From: Lingula anatina
Lineage: Eukaryota; Brachiopoda; Lingulata; Lingulida; Lingulidae
DNA: 64,000 nt
Direction: 5' to 3'
NCBI RefSeq assembly: GCF_001039355.2
Contig: NW_019774637.1
Location: 431,132-495,131, forward strand
A program made the position numbers and the translations under genes. The stretch's first letter is position 1. Every line of letters begins with the position of its first letter. Below are positions 14,250 through 26,359 of the stretch, in pieces. The notes below the pieces were generated by a model. It had not been told where the DNA came from, ran no database searches, and saw only the letters and a program-made list of their open reading frames with translations.

Positions 14250-17235
14250 GTAAGTCAAACTTCTATTATACACCTTAATTTATAAACTTTGAGAATTTTT
14301 TCTTGGATGAACTCGTTATATATCGCAATGTAGACGGTTACAAATGAGCATTGCTATAGAAAAACCTTATCATGATAGGATTTTACGAATTGTCACCTTC
14401 CTATTCTGTAAGCACTATGTTATCTGGGCGCTGTTTCGTGGAACGTGGAAGTTCAATTGCAGTTTATGACATAATTAGGTTCTAATGACTGCAGACGTGT
14501 AAATACTTCCGTTTGATTTTCTTCGACGGCGACAGAATGACAGATAATAATCATTGTACTTCAAAGCTTCGCGTTCAGTGCATTTTTCTTCTCAGCATGC
14601 TATAACTTTTACGTCCACATTTTTTGTGGACGCAGTCATTGAGGGGCGGCTGCAGGGATACTTCTGTAACCGACTGATTCAGCAATGTTTGGCATCACTA
14701 CGGCGATGACAATTCCTACCCAATTTAAAACTTTCTTTAAAGAGCAACGACGCTAGAGTCAGTTAACGCTTCACAATTTTCGAAAAAAAGCAACGTCAGT
14801 TTGAATGAACTTCAGGGCCCGTATTCCCCACAATTGTGGTGAGGTGAAAACAAGATGCTTTATTCTACATTTTTTTTTTGTCACGAACGTATTACTCACG
14901 CGACGAGTAAAATAAAAAAGTGTAAGGAAGAAACGCTATACAAATATTGTGAAACAGAGATTACGTGGCGAGGTGGTCGGAGCGTTCAAGTGTCAACACG
15001 GTTTGTATTGTGTGTGTTCTATTTGTGAAAACGATACTGCTGATTGACAGGTCCAGTGATTCGAAACAGGCCGTCGTCTATCTCACCGGGCTATGTGCCC
15101 TTCTTATATATTCTCAAGATAGTGATAACACTCCTATATCATCCTTGGCGATTTGTCGGATTCCCTCTATCTGAAATACACGTAAAGTTGCTGTAGTAAT
15201 CTTATCTTGTGACCGGTCCTTTTTTTAAGACAACTGACGGCCCTGTTTAGATATGCAATTCTCAAGAGTTACGCGGGATTTGCGGTGTACCTATCTAACT
15301 CTCGTCTCAATAAGTCTTCATTTAGCGACTTTGATGCAATTGTGTTATAATACGCCGAGGACATATATTGGAAAGGAGGTTGCCACCTGTCACCGTAAGA
15401 GAGGTGCCAGTGATTAAGTGAGCAGTAAAACGCCAGGGTCACCTTAGTAAACTGTTGAAAGAATGAATCATCGCGATAAGAAACGTGCAGAAATAATCAG
15501 TGATGCAGAGGCACACGGCTAAAAATTGATCATTCGGTTGGATTGATTTCGAAATGAAACTATTTGAAGGAAAACGATCAGAAGTGGTCCCGAGAGAAAG
15601 AGAGAGAGAGAGAGAGAAGGAGAGAGATAGCTGAAAATTGTTCTACCAGAGAGGTTAAATTCAAAATCACACAATTTGTTATATAAAACAACTGTAGAGA
15701 TTGCACGATGTATAAACACAATGATTCAAAGGATGGTGAATGGTTTTGGAACGCTTTATATCTATCTTCATGACCTCTTTTTTCTCCTTTGATCTTTTCA
15801 TCCGATAGAGATTATGCAATGTTTTTTCGAGACGAAGTGGAGGAGCCTTTGAAATCTGCTGGCTCTTCTAACTTTACGAAAAAATTGTTGAAAATGAAAA
15901 TAACAAGACGCACCTTCCACCCGCAGTTGATTTTGATTTCGTGTTGGATTTAAGTTGGGTTGAATTCAAAACGCAAATGACAAAAAATGTAAAAAAGGGC
16001 ATTCTTTAAACAATAAATAAATAAATGAAAGAAGACCTATTGATGAAACAGACTAGTTTTCCTAACCGGGCCCGCCCTTGCAAACATGCACTTTTCTCCT
16101 CCGCTCGCCTAGAAACTTCCCTCGGGGTACGTGCACATGACAGTATCGCGTGCGTAAAAGTGACAAACAGTCAACTTATTATTCTTTGAAATAGAAAAAA
16201 ATTGAAGCCCCCACTCCACAAGGGGTACCGCTAAAGAATGAGCATTGATTCATTACGTACTAACCTGTTGAGCGGGTGGAAATTTACGAGCGTGGTACTT
16301 GTGAAAGATTGTGCAGCGTGATTGGAGAAATTTGAACGAAAACATGTCGGTGTCATTTTATGAAGTGCACTTAAAATAATGTTTTTGCTCTCAAATATAG
16401 CCATCAGTGCTTTGTTTCAGATATAACCTAAAATTTATTTTCATAATATTTTGAGTTGGGAGGCATTATTCGGGTGTGTTTTGATCACATTGTCAACTTT
16501 TAAAGGTTAAATGTCTTACCCGAAAATGTTTGTTACGTTTTATGTACGCAGTTCCCACTACTAATGGACGTATATACACGTGGGTATTTCAAACCCGTGT
16601 TCTGTTCATAGTAAAGAGTGCTCCTTGTGTAGAACGCATCAGTACAGAACCATCGGAACTGTTTTCCCAATTTCTATGACACAGCAAAATGTTGCGGTCG
16701 CAACAACGCTTTGGATGCGTAAACATAATAAAATGCATTGTGTGTCAAGAACAAAGTATTTCGAGCATCTAAAATAAAAATGTCAGTCTTCAAAGTTTGA
16801 GGGAGCACGCGCGGGCACCTTTTCGTTTGCGTGAACTTTCCGTATTTTTTTAAAAAAAGCAAACATCTGCCCCGGAAATATATTGCCAGATAGTGCAACA
16901 AAAAGACGTGTTGTTATGTAGCACATTTCAGTTTCTTTATAACCACCCATGAAATACAATGTAACAGGTTGCTTTCTTTTCGTTCTCTCGGTACTTCGCA
17001 GGATGGTTTGGTCTTCCGGTAGTGACAGCCGTTAAACACATCATTATAGAATGCTGTGGAAATATATTTTCCCGAGAATAATGAATGGACGGCCCCCCTT
17101 CGACTATAAAATCTGCTCCTTTACTCGCGTAATGAAAGAGCCTTTCTCAACGCGATTACGAAAATAAATGCGCAATAGGCTGTAGAAAGGTCGTATATCA
17201 AATAAAATACAATTTTTGATTTTTTCTCTTTTTCT

Positions 17236-17299
<64 letters not shown>

Positions 17300-20200
17300 G
17301 ATATGTCTGACATACATAAAAAATTTTAATCACTCGGTGATCAACATCAAATGGGCGGGAAAATCCACACCTAATTTTTTGTTCAATTGAGCGGCGTGCA
17401 CTCTTCCTGTTATTGGCGTTCCATTGGGAGGTGGGGACAAAAATGACCAAATATTGTTCCAAAATGTTTATAATTAATAGCCTGAAACCAGTATCGTTGC
17501 CCGATCCCCAGGCTAGGGCACGCAAAACAAAATTAGACAAACTTGTGAATGGCATGTGAAATCGCACATTCCAATATGGCTGCAACTCGTGGGCGGAGAT
17601 GCCTTGTGTTAGTAAACACGCGACCGGCGTTTATTCATGTGTCCCAGGAATGTAAATACTACATGAAAGCCATGTTCTTTTCAATGAATGAAGTACGTGG
17701 ATATACTTACGGCTATATCGCATCTCACTTTCTGAGTCTCGTGTGTCAAAAAGTCAGATGGCACCGGAAACGTGTTCGGAAAACATCGCAATTTAATTTT
17801 ACCTCAATAAATATTCCCTGCGCTCAAAATAACACTTAAGAAAATTGCTTAAAGTTGATAAAATTGCCCGGATCCTCTCGCGAAGGGGTGTTGGTTTTAA
17901 TTTTAGCTTTAATTACGTCAACCAGGTCTGCTCCGCACGTGCGGCCGCTTAGTGTTTTTTGGTTCTATTAAACTTCAGCGGCGCTGATGGAGCGAAATCG
18001 TTTAGCTCGATTTTCACATCTGTTTCACCTTAAATAACACCTTGTTTTGGATGTGCACAAATTAAAGGAATATCTGAGGAATTGGTGGAATTTTTTTTTT
18101 CTTCTTGGGGGCAATGCGTGATCCGTTGGTACGTTGGGCAACTAAGGCTAGCCTTTTCACCCATGATCATCCGGACCCCACCCAAAAAAACATTACTTTT
18201 TACCAGTCCGGACAGCTTGTCGTCTTCTTCATGAAACTCGTCTATAATATTTTGCCTTATATCTTATCTGCATATCGCAATTACCATCAGTACACCCTAA
18301 CTTTATTATTTCTAGTGCTGAACTACTCCTATGTTTTCATTCATAATTCCAGAGGACTAGCGTGTCGCTCCGTCATATCCTATTTTTACGCTGCGAAGCT
18401 CGATATTAGGCGTAATTTTGAGGGAAATGGGACAAAACACGCAAAACTGCCTTGCCTTGGCACAAAAGTAATGCAAGCTGGCACGCGCCAACCCAAAATT
18501 TCACAAAGACTAAGAACTAGCGAATTTTTCAGCAACAAAATGGACTTCCATGTATTCTATATCTATACCATAAAATTCAAATAACTGGCTTACGCATTAA
18601 TAGAGTCAATATTCTCTTTTCCCTCCTTTTCTTACTTTTTATCAATTGACGCTGTCAACTAGTTAAAAAAAGATTATTAGATTTGTACACTAAGCATGTA
18701 TTTACACCAGCGATAGGCCGTGAGCCTCGGTGAAAGGTTGGACATTCATTTCTTTGGGGCGTCTAATTTATATTTCGCTAATAGAAAATTGTTCGCCCTT
18801 GGCACGACCTTTTTGCGCAGTTTTCAACCTAGGGGCCATCAGGAGTGGGCGTAGCCTCTCTCTACGGCCTCTTGCATGGCAGTCGTGAGATTATTCTCCT
18901 GATACATAGTGATTCAATTCAGTTCTATTAGCGATCGGACTTTTTGGATTTAGTATACACGCACCAACACACCTCCGTTTGCATAAGCCCCCCCCCCCCC
19001 CCCCAGGATAGGGGGAGAGGTACAGGGTCTCGAACAAAACACCTGTTGACCAGAAAAAGGTCCATTCTAAATCAAAAATTGACCTGTGCTCTAAGCAATT
19101 TCTCGAGTTAGGTCAACCAAGCGGGCAAAATAAGGTCTACTTTTCAGAAAAAGAAAAAGACACCTCCCCTCTCCTTTTGAAATCGCTGCCTGAACACTTA
19201 CAATTCCAATATCTGCCGTGAGCACGGACAACACTCCATTCAGACCATGGCATGGCGTGATCCGCGGTGCCTACATGTTCAACAGCGTTTTAGATTCTGT
19301 GATAAATGTGTTTAAATCACGTCGGCCATGTGATCCGCGATTTAACAGCGTTATTATCCAAAGGTGTTCGGGCAGGTGGGACTTCCGGAGGTAATTATTG
19401 AACACACTGATAACGCTGATAGAGATCTACGAGGTGAGTTATTGGGCCGAGTGGTTTGGGGTAGGGGTTCGGGGGGGGGGGGGGGTCAGGATCACACGCC
19501 GTGTGGAAGGACGTTTCTTTCTGGCTTAACTCAGCTGACTCTCTGTGTGGGTCTCTTCTGATTTCTTTATATCACACAGTTATGAGGAATAAATATTTCA
19601 AAAGAATTTATACTTGAAAATGAAGAATATAGTGACCGTATTCTTCTACCAGACAAGACCCCAGCCTGAACCCAACTCCAGAGTTGAAAAAATGACAGTG
19701 AAGCATGACAAACCAACAACAGCTGTTCTATCTTATCTTAACAAAGAATATATTATTTTTTTTGTTAATTTAAACAGGATTACATGAAAGACACGCAGCT
19801 TTTACACGCATAAGATTAAAAAAAAACAGAATAAAAAATCGCTTTTCCCAATATGTTAATCCGCGCACACCAGACAAGACATCCCGTGCACTATCATCTA
19901 ACCTGCGAGACGAAATAAATCTTGGTTTCATACTTAATTATAGTTAAAAAGACGTGAGCCATACATAAAAAATACAAACGTGACAAACGACACGAAGGAA
20001 AGATGACAACGCGCGGATAAACTGTAGTAAAAAAAGTTTGAGGGTTGGACGCCTAGCGTTCAGTACCGCCCCCTAAGACCGCACTAAGTCAAATTAATAA
20101 CGTACAACCCCTGGATGTTCAACTGACACTGCATCTTATGTGGATGGATAAAAGTAAAGAAACACATAGACTAACAAGGCAACACAGTTATTCCGTCGCT

Positions 20201-21007
20201 GCACGGGGATGAGTCATCGTACAATTAGCCGATCTTTTTATAAACTTTTCCCCATTAAAGGTGACAATCTCACACACCGGCAGCGGGGTCCGTGTGCTAA
20301 CCTTGATATATTCCATTGCAATTGATGCCACTTTATTTACATGAGATTTAAAAGTAAATTAAGTGTCACCGCTCACCTTAACCTCTGTGGCCGGGATTTA
20401 TGGTGGTGCGCGATGAGTCATTCCTTTTACCTGATTCAGCCACTTAACAATGTCAATATTACGCACAGAAGCACTTTTAAGGTGTGACATTTTTTAATCA
20501 CCTTGGATCCTTGTTGTCACTGCGACTTGGTTTTATGTACCGTTAATGTGCGAATCTCGATATGTTTTTTGATATAGATATCTATAGTTTATCTTGTTTG
20601 ATATATTTGAATGATTTCGAAAAGCTCCCCTCCCCTCCCCCGCCATATCATCGGCGGGTCGTACCCTGTGCCTGTCCGGTCAATCTATTTGTCAATCTAA
20701 AAATACAATTTGATATAATTGCTGGCCAAAGTTTAGCCTTCATTAACAGATTCAATGCATTAAAGGGTTGTAAATTGCGTTCAATGCGCCTTTTGGGTAA
20801 TAAAAACTAGAAAAGAATAAAATCCTTAAAAATGTCTCCTTTTACTTCTAGGCAAAGATGGACATAACGAACAGTTACGGCGTACGGACGGAGAAGGTTC
20901 ACGGCAGTAGGGTCCAGTTCTCAAGCTTGTCTCCCTCGCTGGATAAAGGGTACGTTATTTCCCTTCTTCTACTTTCTCTCTCCATGACCCAGCCTCCCAA
21001 CCCGCCA

Positions 21008-21041
<34 letters not shown>

Positions 21042-23452
21042 ACGCAGCACGATTGCTTTATTCATTTTTAACGTGCGCGCGCTTCAGTATCCACATTAGA
21101 CGATAAAAATTTTAAAAAGAATCCGAAAAGAACAAGACTTCCTCAACCTCTTAAAATCAGTCGCAGACAGTTGTGAAATTTTCAAAATCAAAGCTTCTCG
21201 CCAAATGACGAGATGGTCTCCGCGAAAAGCTAACATGGTCTAGTATTTTTAAAAGATCTTTCATTGTTTTCTTCCAGGTCTAAACTAAACATCGAGTTTA
21301 GAACCTCGTCGCCCTCCGGTTTCGTCTTCCTCGCCTCCACAGGCTCCAGAAGGTCTACCATGACTGACTACGTGACGGTGTACCTGAAGGACGGACACAT
21401 GTATTTCGCGTTCAAATGTAACGGCATGACGGGCCGGCTCCGAGAGAGGAAACAGCTGGACGACGGCCAGTGGCACAAGGTAGGTTCATGGAGTCTATAT
21501 TCGGTGGGGTGAGGTGAGGTGGTGGTTGGGTTAATGCCTGGTGGTGGTGGTTGGGGGGGGGGTCGGTAATAGGAAAAGTGAAACCACCTGCAACAGTGTT
21601 TCAGAAAGCTACTTTACAGCACGTGTTCTTAAATGTTTTGTATCTTTTGGCCAGGAACACATTTTCAGTTTCAAATTACACTTGAAATGAATGTGAATGA
21701 ATTAATCAAAAAGCCTTTTTAGAAAATGAAAAATGCATGACGCATCAATCAATTTCAACATCCAAGACGAAATTAGATGCTTAAAGATATAATTAGCTCA
21801 CGTATATATAAATAGATATATGACAAAAATAAGCAAAGAGCTAATGCCATGGATGGCAAAGTCGCGTCATGCCAACCAAAGCCAGGGAGTGGTTCACATA
21901 ACCGGTAATGTGAAGCTACCTCTGGCAGCACCCTTCACTTACAATACACCAAAACACTTAAATATCACGAAAAAGTTCCCATGTAGTCAGAACTTTTGTC
22001 TTTATCGTCATGGACATTGTGGAGGCACAAATAGCGGGCCACTCCTTGCGGATTGCCGAACATTAGATCACCTTCATCACACCTCGTGAAAAACCCAGGC
22101 GGACACCCAGGCCACGTTGTCGCCCTCGTCGTCATTCAGTCCTGTTTCCAGGGCAAAATTTCCCAGTATTTGGTGTCCGATAAAAGATCACACACCTATG
22201 ACTAGCGCTCCACTAATTAAACATATTTGTAAGCATGATGAAATGTGGCCAGAATTCATACCAGGATTAGCAAGTGTTTATTACATCGGAAGCTAGTATT
22301 AGATTGACGAGTTCTTTTGAAGAAATGAGTTTTATTGGTATTGCTTCTGCCCGTCGTAATTGAATACTCGGACGTCAACTGGCATCCTACAACGTACAAT
22401 GTAGACTCACTGCTGAATTATTTTATCTTATTCAGAAAGAAATGTTGTTTGGGGAGAATGATTAATAACAATCTAACACCTCTTTTGGACAACGTTTATG
22501 ATGATAATTATATGATATATAATAATATATGATAACCTATCTTTATAAACTATAAAATACATGTACGTATGTGACATAAGGTCAATAGCCCGAGATTTTG
22601 AGAAGATTTTAGTTCAGACATAAAAAGACGGGATTTAAATTATATTATTAAAAGTGTGTTTGCTGTAAGTTGTGACACGTTACCAAATCGGAATATAAAA
22701 ATGGGGAATATTCATTGTTTTACTTCCCCAAACGTTTGCAGTTTGTCTCGACTTTAATTAAATGTATTTACACTTAAAATCGACATGTACTCTATTTTCT
22801 GTCCTTTTTACCTTACCCCTTATAATTTGTTCCTATTGTTAAGACATTGACAGAGCGTAATGTAAGGTGCTAAAACATGAAAGGCTCCGTAGCTAAAGAT
22901 AGCGGCGATTTTCTTCTCTGATAAAATTTCACGCGCTGTCGCCCTCACCGGAGATGACACCAAAAGCATCCGTCTCCGGTTTAGATAAAAAAAGAACTAC
23001 CCCGGGAAGTGCTCGTTGATCAAATGTCCTCGCATCCTTTATCTCATTGATGATAAGATCGCTAATCTCAAACGACTCGTCAGAGTCTTGATCAAACAAG
23101 GTCAAACAAGAACCGGAAAGTGCGGTGCCTAACTAATAGTAGGTCATAAATGACTGTTCCGATGAAAATGATCAAAATCTGCAAATGGTGTGAAGATTCG
23201 ACAAAATAACGCTAATAGGCGATTCAGTTTGAACTAAAATTACCAAGTGAATCTTAGGATTGAGGGAGGATTCATTTGCAAAAAAAGAAGAAAAAAAAAG
23301 AAAAAAAGATATAACAAAAAGTAACAATGCAATAAACAGCAATACACGCATTTTACGCATTTAATGCAAGTCGTTACTGTTGTGGAACTGTTTGAGGCAT
23401 ATTTTGATGATTTCGTATTTTCTAGTGCAATGCACAAAACTTGATAGTTAGA

Positions 23453-23492
<40 letters not shown>

Positions 23493-24058
23493 AAAAAAAA
23501 TGATCAGGCAATCAATTTAATCACGATTGATTTCTCTATTTTTCAGCTGAACTATAATCGTGAAGACGGGACGCCGGGCGCCATTAAAATCAACCATGAA
23601 TCCCCGTACCGCCGCTACCAGGTCTCGTGCCCTTCCTTCAACACCCTGTTCTTTGGCGGACTACCACCTCACTTGGTGCGACAAGTGACGTCAGATCTGG
23701 GATTAGAGGTAAGGTTTCTCATTTTCAGTTAAATTTTCCTTCCGTTTATTTGAATCTACAAAAGCATCAGCAAAAGTACATCAAATACAATATCAAAATC
23801 CCCAGTTTGCAATTTTTCATGAATCGCCCAGCTTTTAAAATTGGACTTACACCATGTGAAGAGAGAGAGAGAGAGAGAGAGAGAGAGGTTACGTTTTGAT
23901 ATGTATGTAGCAAAACTTTAACATATTTGTTCTTTTGCTTTCAGAACGAATTCGGCAACAACAAAGCTCACCGCTTAGAAGGATGCTTCCGTAACGTAAA
24001 CATTGACAATAAACAATTCCGTGTTGAGCCTTCCTATCACAGCGTGTCAACATGTTGA
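14160..24058 (+). CDS. Secreted single laminin-G domain protein (5 coding exons)
   Basis: Joining 14160-14249, 20852-20949, 21278-21479, 23547-23708 and 23945-24058 gives 666 nt, 221 residues plus stop, with all junctions in frame and GT-AG. Residues 1 to about 24 form a hydrophobic signal peptide. Residues 31-221 form one LG (LNS) domain: the LNIEFRT strand at 66-72, the SGFVFLAS strand at 76-83, YVTVYLKDG at 94-102, DDGQWHK at 124-130, LFFGGLP at 164-170 and GCFRNV at 197-202. Cysteines lie at 110, 158, 198 and 221; Cys198 with the last residue matches the usual C-terminal LG disulfide. LG domains bind glycans, matrix proteins or receptors outside the cell. No transmembrane segment, EGF or coiled coil is seen, so this is not a full laminin, agrin or neurexin. 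The weakest link is exon 1, joined across 6.6 kb on phase and position alone. Confidence 0.65.
14962..15080 (+). repeat. Degenerate tRNA-derived SINE head (tentative)
   Basis: The stretch around 14968 (GTGGCGAGGTGGTCGGAGCG) resembles a Pol III A box. GTGATTCGAAAC about 85 bp downstream resembles a degenerate B box. The spacing is longer than in an intact tRNA, and no second copy is visible nearby. Confidence 0.3.
15594..15628. repeat. (GA)n microsatellite, interrupted
   Basis: GA units with a few A/G interruptions inside LG intron 1. Confidence 0.85.
17241..17295. repeat. Compound (GT)n(GA)n microsatellite
   Basis: Thirteen GT units pass directly into about fourteen GA units. The long minus-strand frame across it is low-complexity serine, leucine, histidine and threonine and is not a gene. 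Confidence 0.95.
18988..19004. repeat. Poly-C run
   Basis: Seventeen consecutive C. Confidence 0.95.
19471..19485. repeat. Poly-G run
   Basis: Fifteen consecutive G in a G-rich patch. Confidence 0.95.
20852..20949 (+). CDS. LG gene exon 2: first strands of the LG domain
   Basis: Follows a TTTACTTCTAG acceptor, opens in phase 0 (AKMDITNSYG) and ends in phase 2 before GTACGT. It contains the first LG strand (around GSRVQFSSLS). The stop-free frame, the splice sites and its continuity with exon 3 support it. Confidence 0.8.
21013..21043. repeat. (CA)n microsatellite in LG intron 2
   Basis: About fifteen CA units just downstream of exon 2. Confidence 0.9.
21278..21479 (+). CDS. LG gene exon 3: LG core strands
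   Basis: Acceptor TTCTTCCAG, donor GTAGGT; phase 2 in, phase 0 out. It encodes residues 63-130 with the family signatures LNIEFRTSSPSGFVFLAS, YVTVYLKDGHMYF and LDDGQWHK. The exon is clearly GC-richer than its introns. Confidence 0.9.
21480..23546 (+). other. LG gene intron 3
   Basis: A 2.07-kb AT-rich intron with a G-rich patch at about 21519-21564 and a long CA array just before exon 4 (23453-23490). No exon is seen. Confidence 0.7.
23453..23490. repeat. (CA)n microsatellite
   Basis: About eighteen CA units, 57 bp upstream of the exon 4 acceptor. Confidence 0.95.
23547..23708 (+). CDS. LG gene exon 4
   Basis: Acceptor TTTTTCAG, donor GTAAGG, phase 0 to 0, 54 codons. It holds Cys158 and the hallmark FFGGLPPH strand-turn of LG domains. 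Confidence 0.9.
23863..23887. repeat. (GA)n microsatellite in LG intron 4
   Basis: About twelve GA units. Confidence 0.9.
23945..24058 (+). CDS. LG gene exon 5: C-terminus and stop
   Basis: Acceptor CTTTCAG, 37 codons, then TGA. It holds the terminal LG motif EGCFRNV and ends at a C-terminal cysteine. The downstream region to 24321 has no strong AATAAA, so the poly(A) site is unresolved. Confidence 0.88.
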   Translation, partial: NEFGNNKAHRLEGCFRNVNIDNKQFRVEPSYHSVSTC

Positions 24059-24321
24059 CGTCATCAATATTTAGGCTGACGTAATACCCACCAACCAACG
24101 CAGATAGAGATGAAAATATTTCAGTTGAAATTAGTAGAATATGGTACTCAAACAGCGCTGAGCGCTTGAAAGTGCCACTACAATAGAAGCTGTAAGTAAA
24201 AAGCGTCTATGACGTCAAAGTATGCGTTCAGGGAACGTGTCAAGACCATGACGTGCGTTAAGTTTTTGACGCCAGAGAGTTCACAGATGCCTAAATAGCT
24301 GACCAACCAGCGTTCCACATC
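24059..24321 (+). other. 3' UTR and flank of the LG gene
   Basis: 263 bp of non-coding sequence between the LG stop codon and the start of the repeated block at 24322. No clear polyadenylation signal is visible. Confidence 0.5.
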
Positions 24322-26359
24322 AAATTTATTATGGCGCTAAACAAAAGCGGGCAGAACTTATTACGGTGCTTGAGAATGATTGCAGACGTTTCTCTAACGA
24401 TCACCATTAGAGGTTGCTTTCGATGATAATGACGCCGAGAAAATTCCAAACGAACATTCGCAGCTTTTTTTTTCCGTCCACACTTGTCACATGTTTGCCT
24501 AACATCTGAGGGTTCTTGGGAAATTGAAGTTCGGAAACTAGGTCTAGGTCGAATTTCTCGAAGACAGGGCATGTTCTATACATATGCTTATGGTTGCCTG
24601 AGAGATGCGTTGCTGTAGTTTATTTATTGCAATTTGTAGATAAACGCTAGCCTATTGCTTAAAATTGATCCAGTAAGATCTTCATAAGCCAAGTAAAAGG
24701 GCGGTACGAAATCTAAAAGAAATATGTAATTTTATAACAGTAATTATTTTTGGTGACATGCCAAACGAACGCCTAGATAAGGCCTGTTCCACAAAGCGAT
24801 GCATGACGTGCACATAAAGAATGTATGAAAAACCATAGTGACTTCATTATTAGAACCAACATGGTTTCAATTTTTTACGGATGGGAAATTAGGCCAACAT
24901 AAGACATGTAGCCTATACCGAGTACAGATGAGATTAACCTCAAATATAAAATTTCCAGCTTTCGAAATAACGAGTGCATCAAGACTTGCAAATAACGGCC
25001 AAGATTCTGATGTTGATAAATTACGAATCTACTACATTACAATTTTCAAGTCTTATGCATTATGTGCAGTGTACATTCGTTGTCACTCAAGCGTCGCTTT
25101 GGGGGCATACATGCCAATTCCTCAGTTTTGATGTTTCACAATGATGTAAGATATTCATACAATTCTCAACTTGTCTTTATATCAACTGCCATTGTTTCCA
25201 AAACGATACGGTGCGGGAATTGAAATTTAAGAGTTGTATGTTTTCAGCCAATAATTCAGGCGATTTGGTAATAGCATAGGAAGAAACGTCTTCCCCTACT
25301 CGCGTATGGTCTTTTCTATTACCTTCTCCGTATTAACTGAATGTGTACATAGTTTTAAGTTAATCATATTTATGTTATTATTTAACTTGAATGACATCTA
25401 TTCTTCTTTTCTCATAGATGTTTACCACTGAATAAATATGTACAGGTAAACCGAACATTTTCTATTTGTTTTTGATATTGATAACTATAAAAGTGGGGCA
25501 GAAAATAGTATTATTTGATAAAATGGAGATCGCTCTTGTGGTTTTAAGCAGTTTAAAATATTGCTTTTTCTCTTGCTTAAATGGCCTGTCTCAAGTTGAA
25601 TTCGTGTCTCAAAATAATCGAATAAGAATTTAGAATAAGTTGTCTAGTCAGAAAAGTATACTTACCCTTTGTATCTCAAAGTTCTTCTTATATTCATATT
25701 TACTACAACTGATAAACAACATCTACACGAGGATGTTTGAGCTCAACGCTAACCATACACTAGTTATAACCCTTTAGGGTTGGTTCACAATGAATCTATC
25801 GTCCTACGTAGATCGATCCAACTCTGCTGAGACTCTCGCTGACTGCAATCAGATTACACACCTCTTCCTGACGTCGAGTACAATACAGAAAAGCTGGTCG
25901 TTATACTGGTACGTTAGAAACAAGAGGAGGCGTGTTCACTTGTTAATCTGATTGCATTCAGCGAGTCTCAATCTTTGAAACACAATAATTTAATTGGGTA
26001 TGGGTCCTTGGTCTTGAATTCTTCCCTCGAGCTGTTCAGATAGCCCCTCCTTTTTTCAAGTCCCAGGTCAGAAATGGGGTTCGCGTTAGCGAAACTTAAA
26101 AAAGTGTAGTAAGTTTTGACTATTCTATCAGTATTATATAGCGCGATTTGTCACTTGATGAATTATGGTCCTCGACGCAATGACCAAGTCACATCTAGCA
26201 CATTGGTTTAGTTCGAAATTTGTGAAGGTGGGCTAGAGTTTCGGGCACCTAAACCAATTACTCATCTTTCGATATAATAAATCCTAATCAGTCAAAAGTA
26301 CCCACAGTTTCAAAAATTCCTGCTACCACGGATGACTTTTCTCTTTTGACGTGTTGAAT
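24322..26359. repeat. Repeated block, copy A (same length as 33820-35857)
   Basis: This 2038-bp segment runs up to the n at 26360. It recurs at 33820-35857 at a constant offset of 9498 bp, with identical ends and no difference in the lines I compared. A diverged copy follows the n at 26361. The pattern is that of an unmerged contig overlap. It holds no convincing gene; the frames on either strand recur only because the DNA recurs. Confidence 0.9.
25785..25974. repeat. Dispersed repeat with internal inverted arms
   Basis: Arms at 25831-25856 and 25943-25969 are imperfect inverted complements sharing TGCAATCAGATTA, about 86 bp apart. Diverged relatives occur at about 27835-28025, 35283-35472, 33677-33818 and 40991-41150; the last lies in DNAJA2 intron 7. 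This looks like a short foldback or MITE-type element. Confidence 0.55.

Larger units (their letters stand above)
14250..20851 (+). other. Intron 1 of the LG gene, with simple repeats
   Basis: A 6.6-kb interval without an exon I can support. It contains a short hairpin at 14613-14632 (GTCCACA, T-run, TGTGGAC), a degenerate tRNA-like patch (14962-15075), GA and compound GT/GA microsatellites, a C17 run and a G15 run. Confidence 0.55.

Noticed and set aside
17121-17585. A 154-codon minus-strand frame
   Set aside because: It runs through the GT/GA microsatellite, which supplies a long low-complexity serine, leucine, histidine and threonine stretch; no domain.
18105-18584. A 159-codon open frame, the longest in the left part
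   Set aside because: It opens at a non-ATG start, has no recognisable domain, biased codon pattern or splice context, and lies inside LG intron 1. It fits chance in AT-rich DNA.
19357-19390. Possible small exon before a GTAATT donor
   Set aside because: The acceptor lacks a pyrimidine tract and the frame would disturb the clean phase-0 join between LG exons 1 and 2.
24291-24572. A minus-strand frame with a CDKCG motif, repeated at 26288-26623 and 33744-34070
   Set aside because: It recurs only because the underlying DNA is repeated; it runs through a T/A homopolymer, lacks splice context and matches no domain I know. The CXXC is not followed by a zinc-finger pattern.
24838-25131. A 97-codon frame found twice, with the same protein (again at 34336-34629)
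   Set aside because: Identity reflects the same-length repeated assembly block, not selection; the diverged copy (26968-27183) has lost the N-terminal half through indels.
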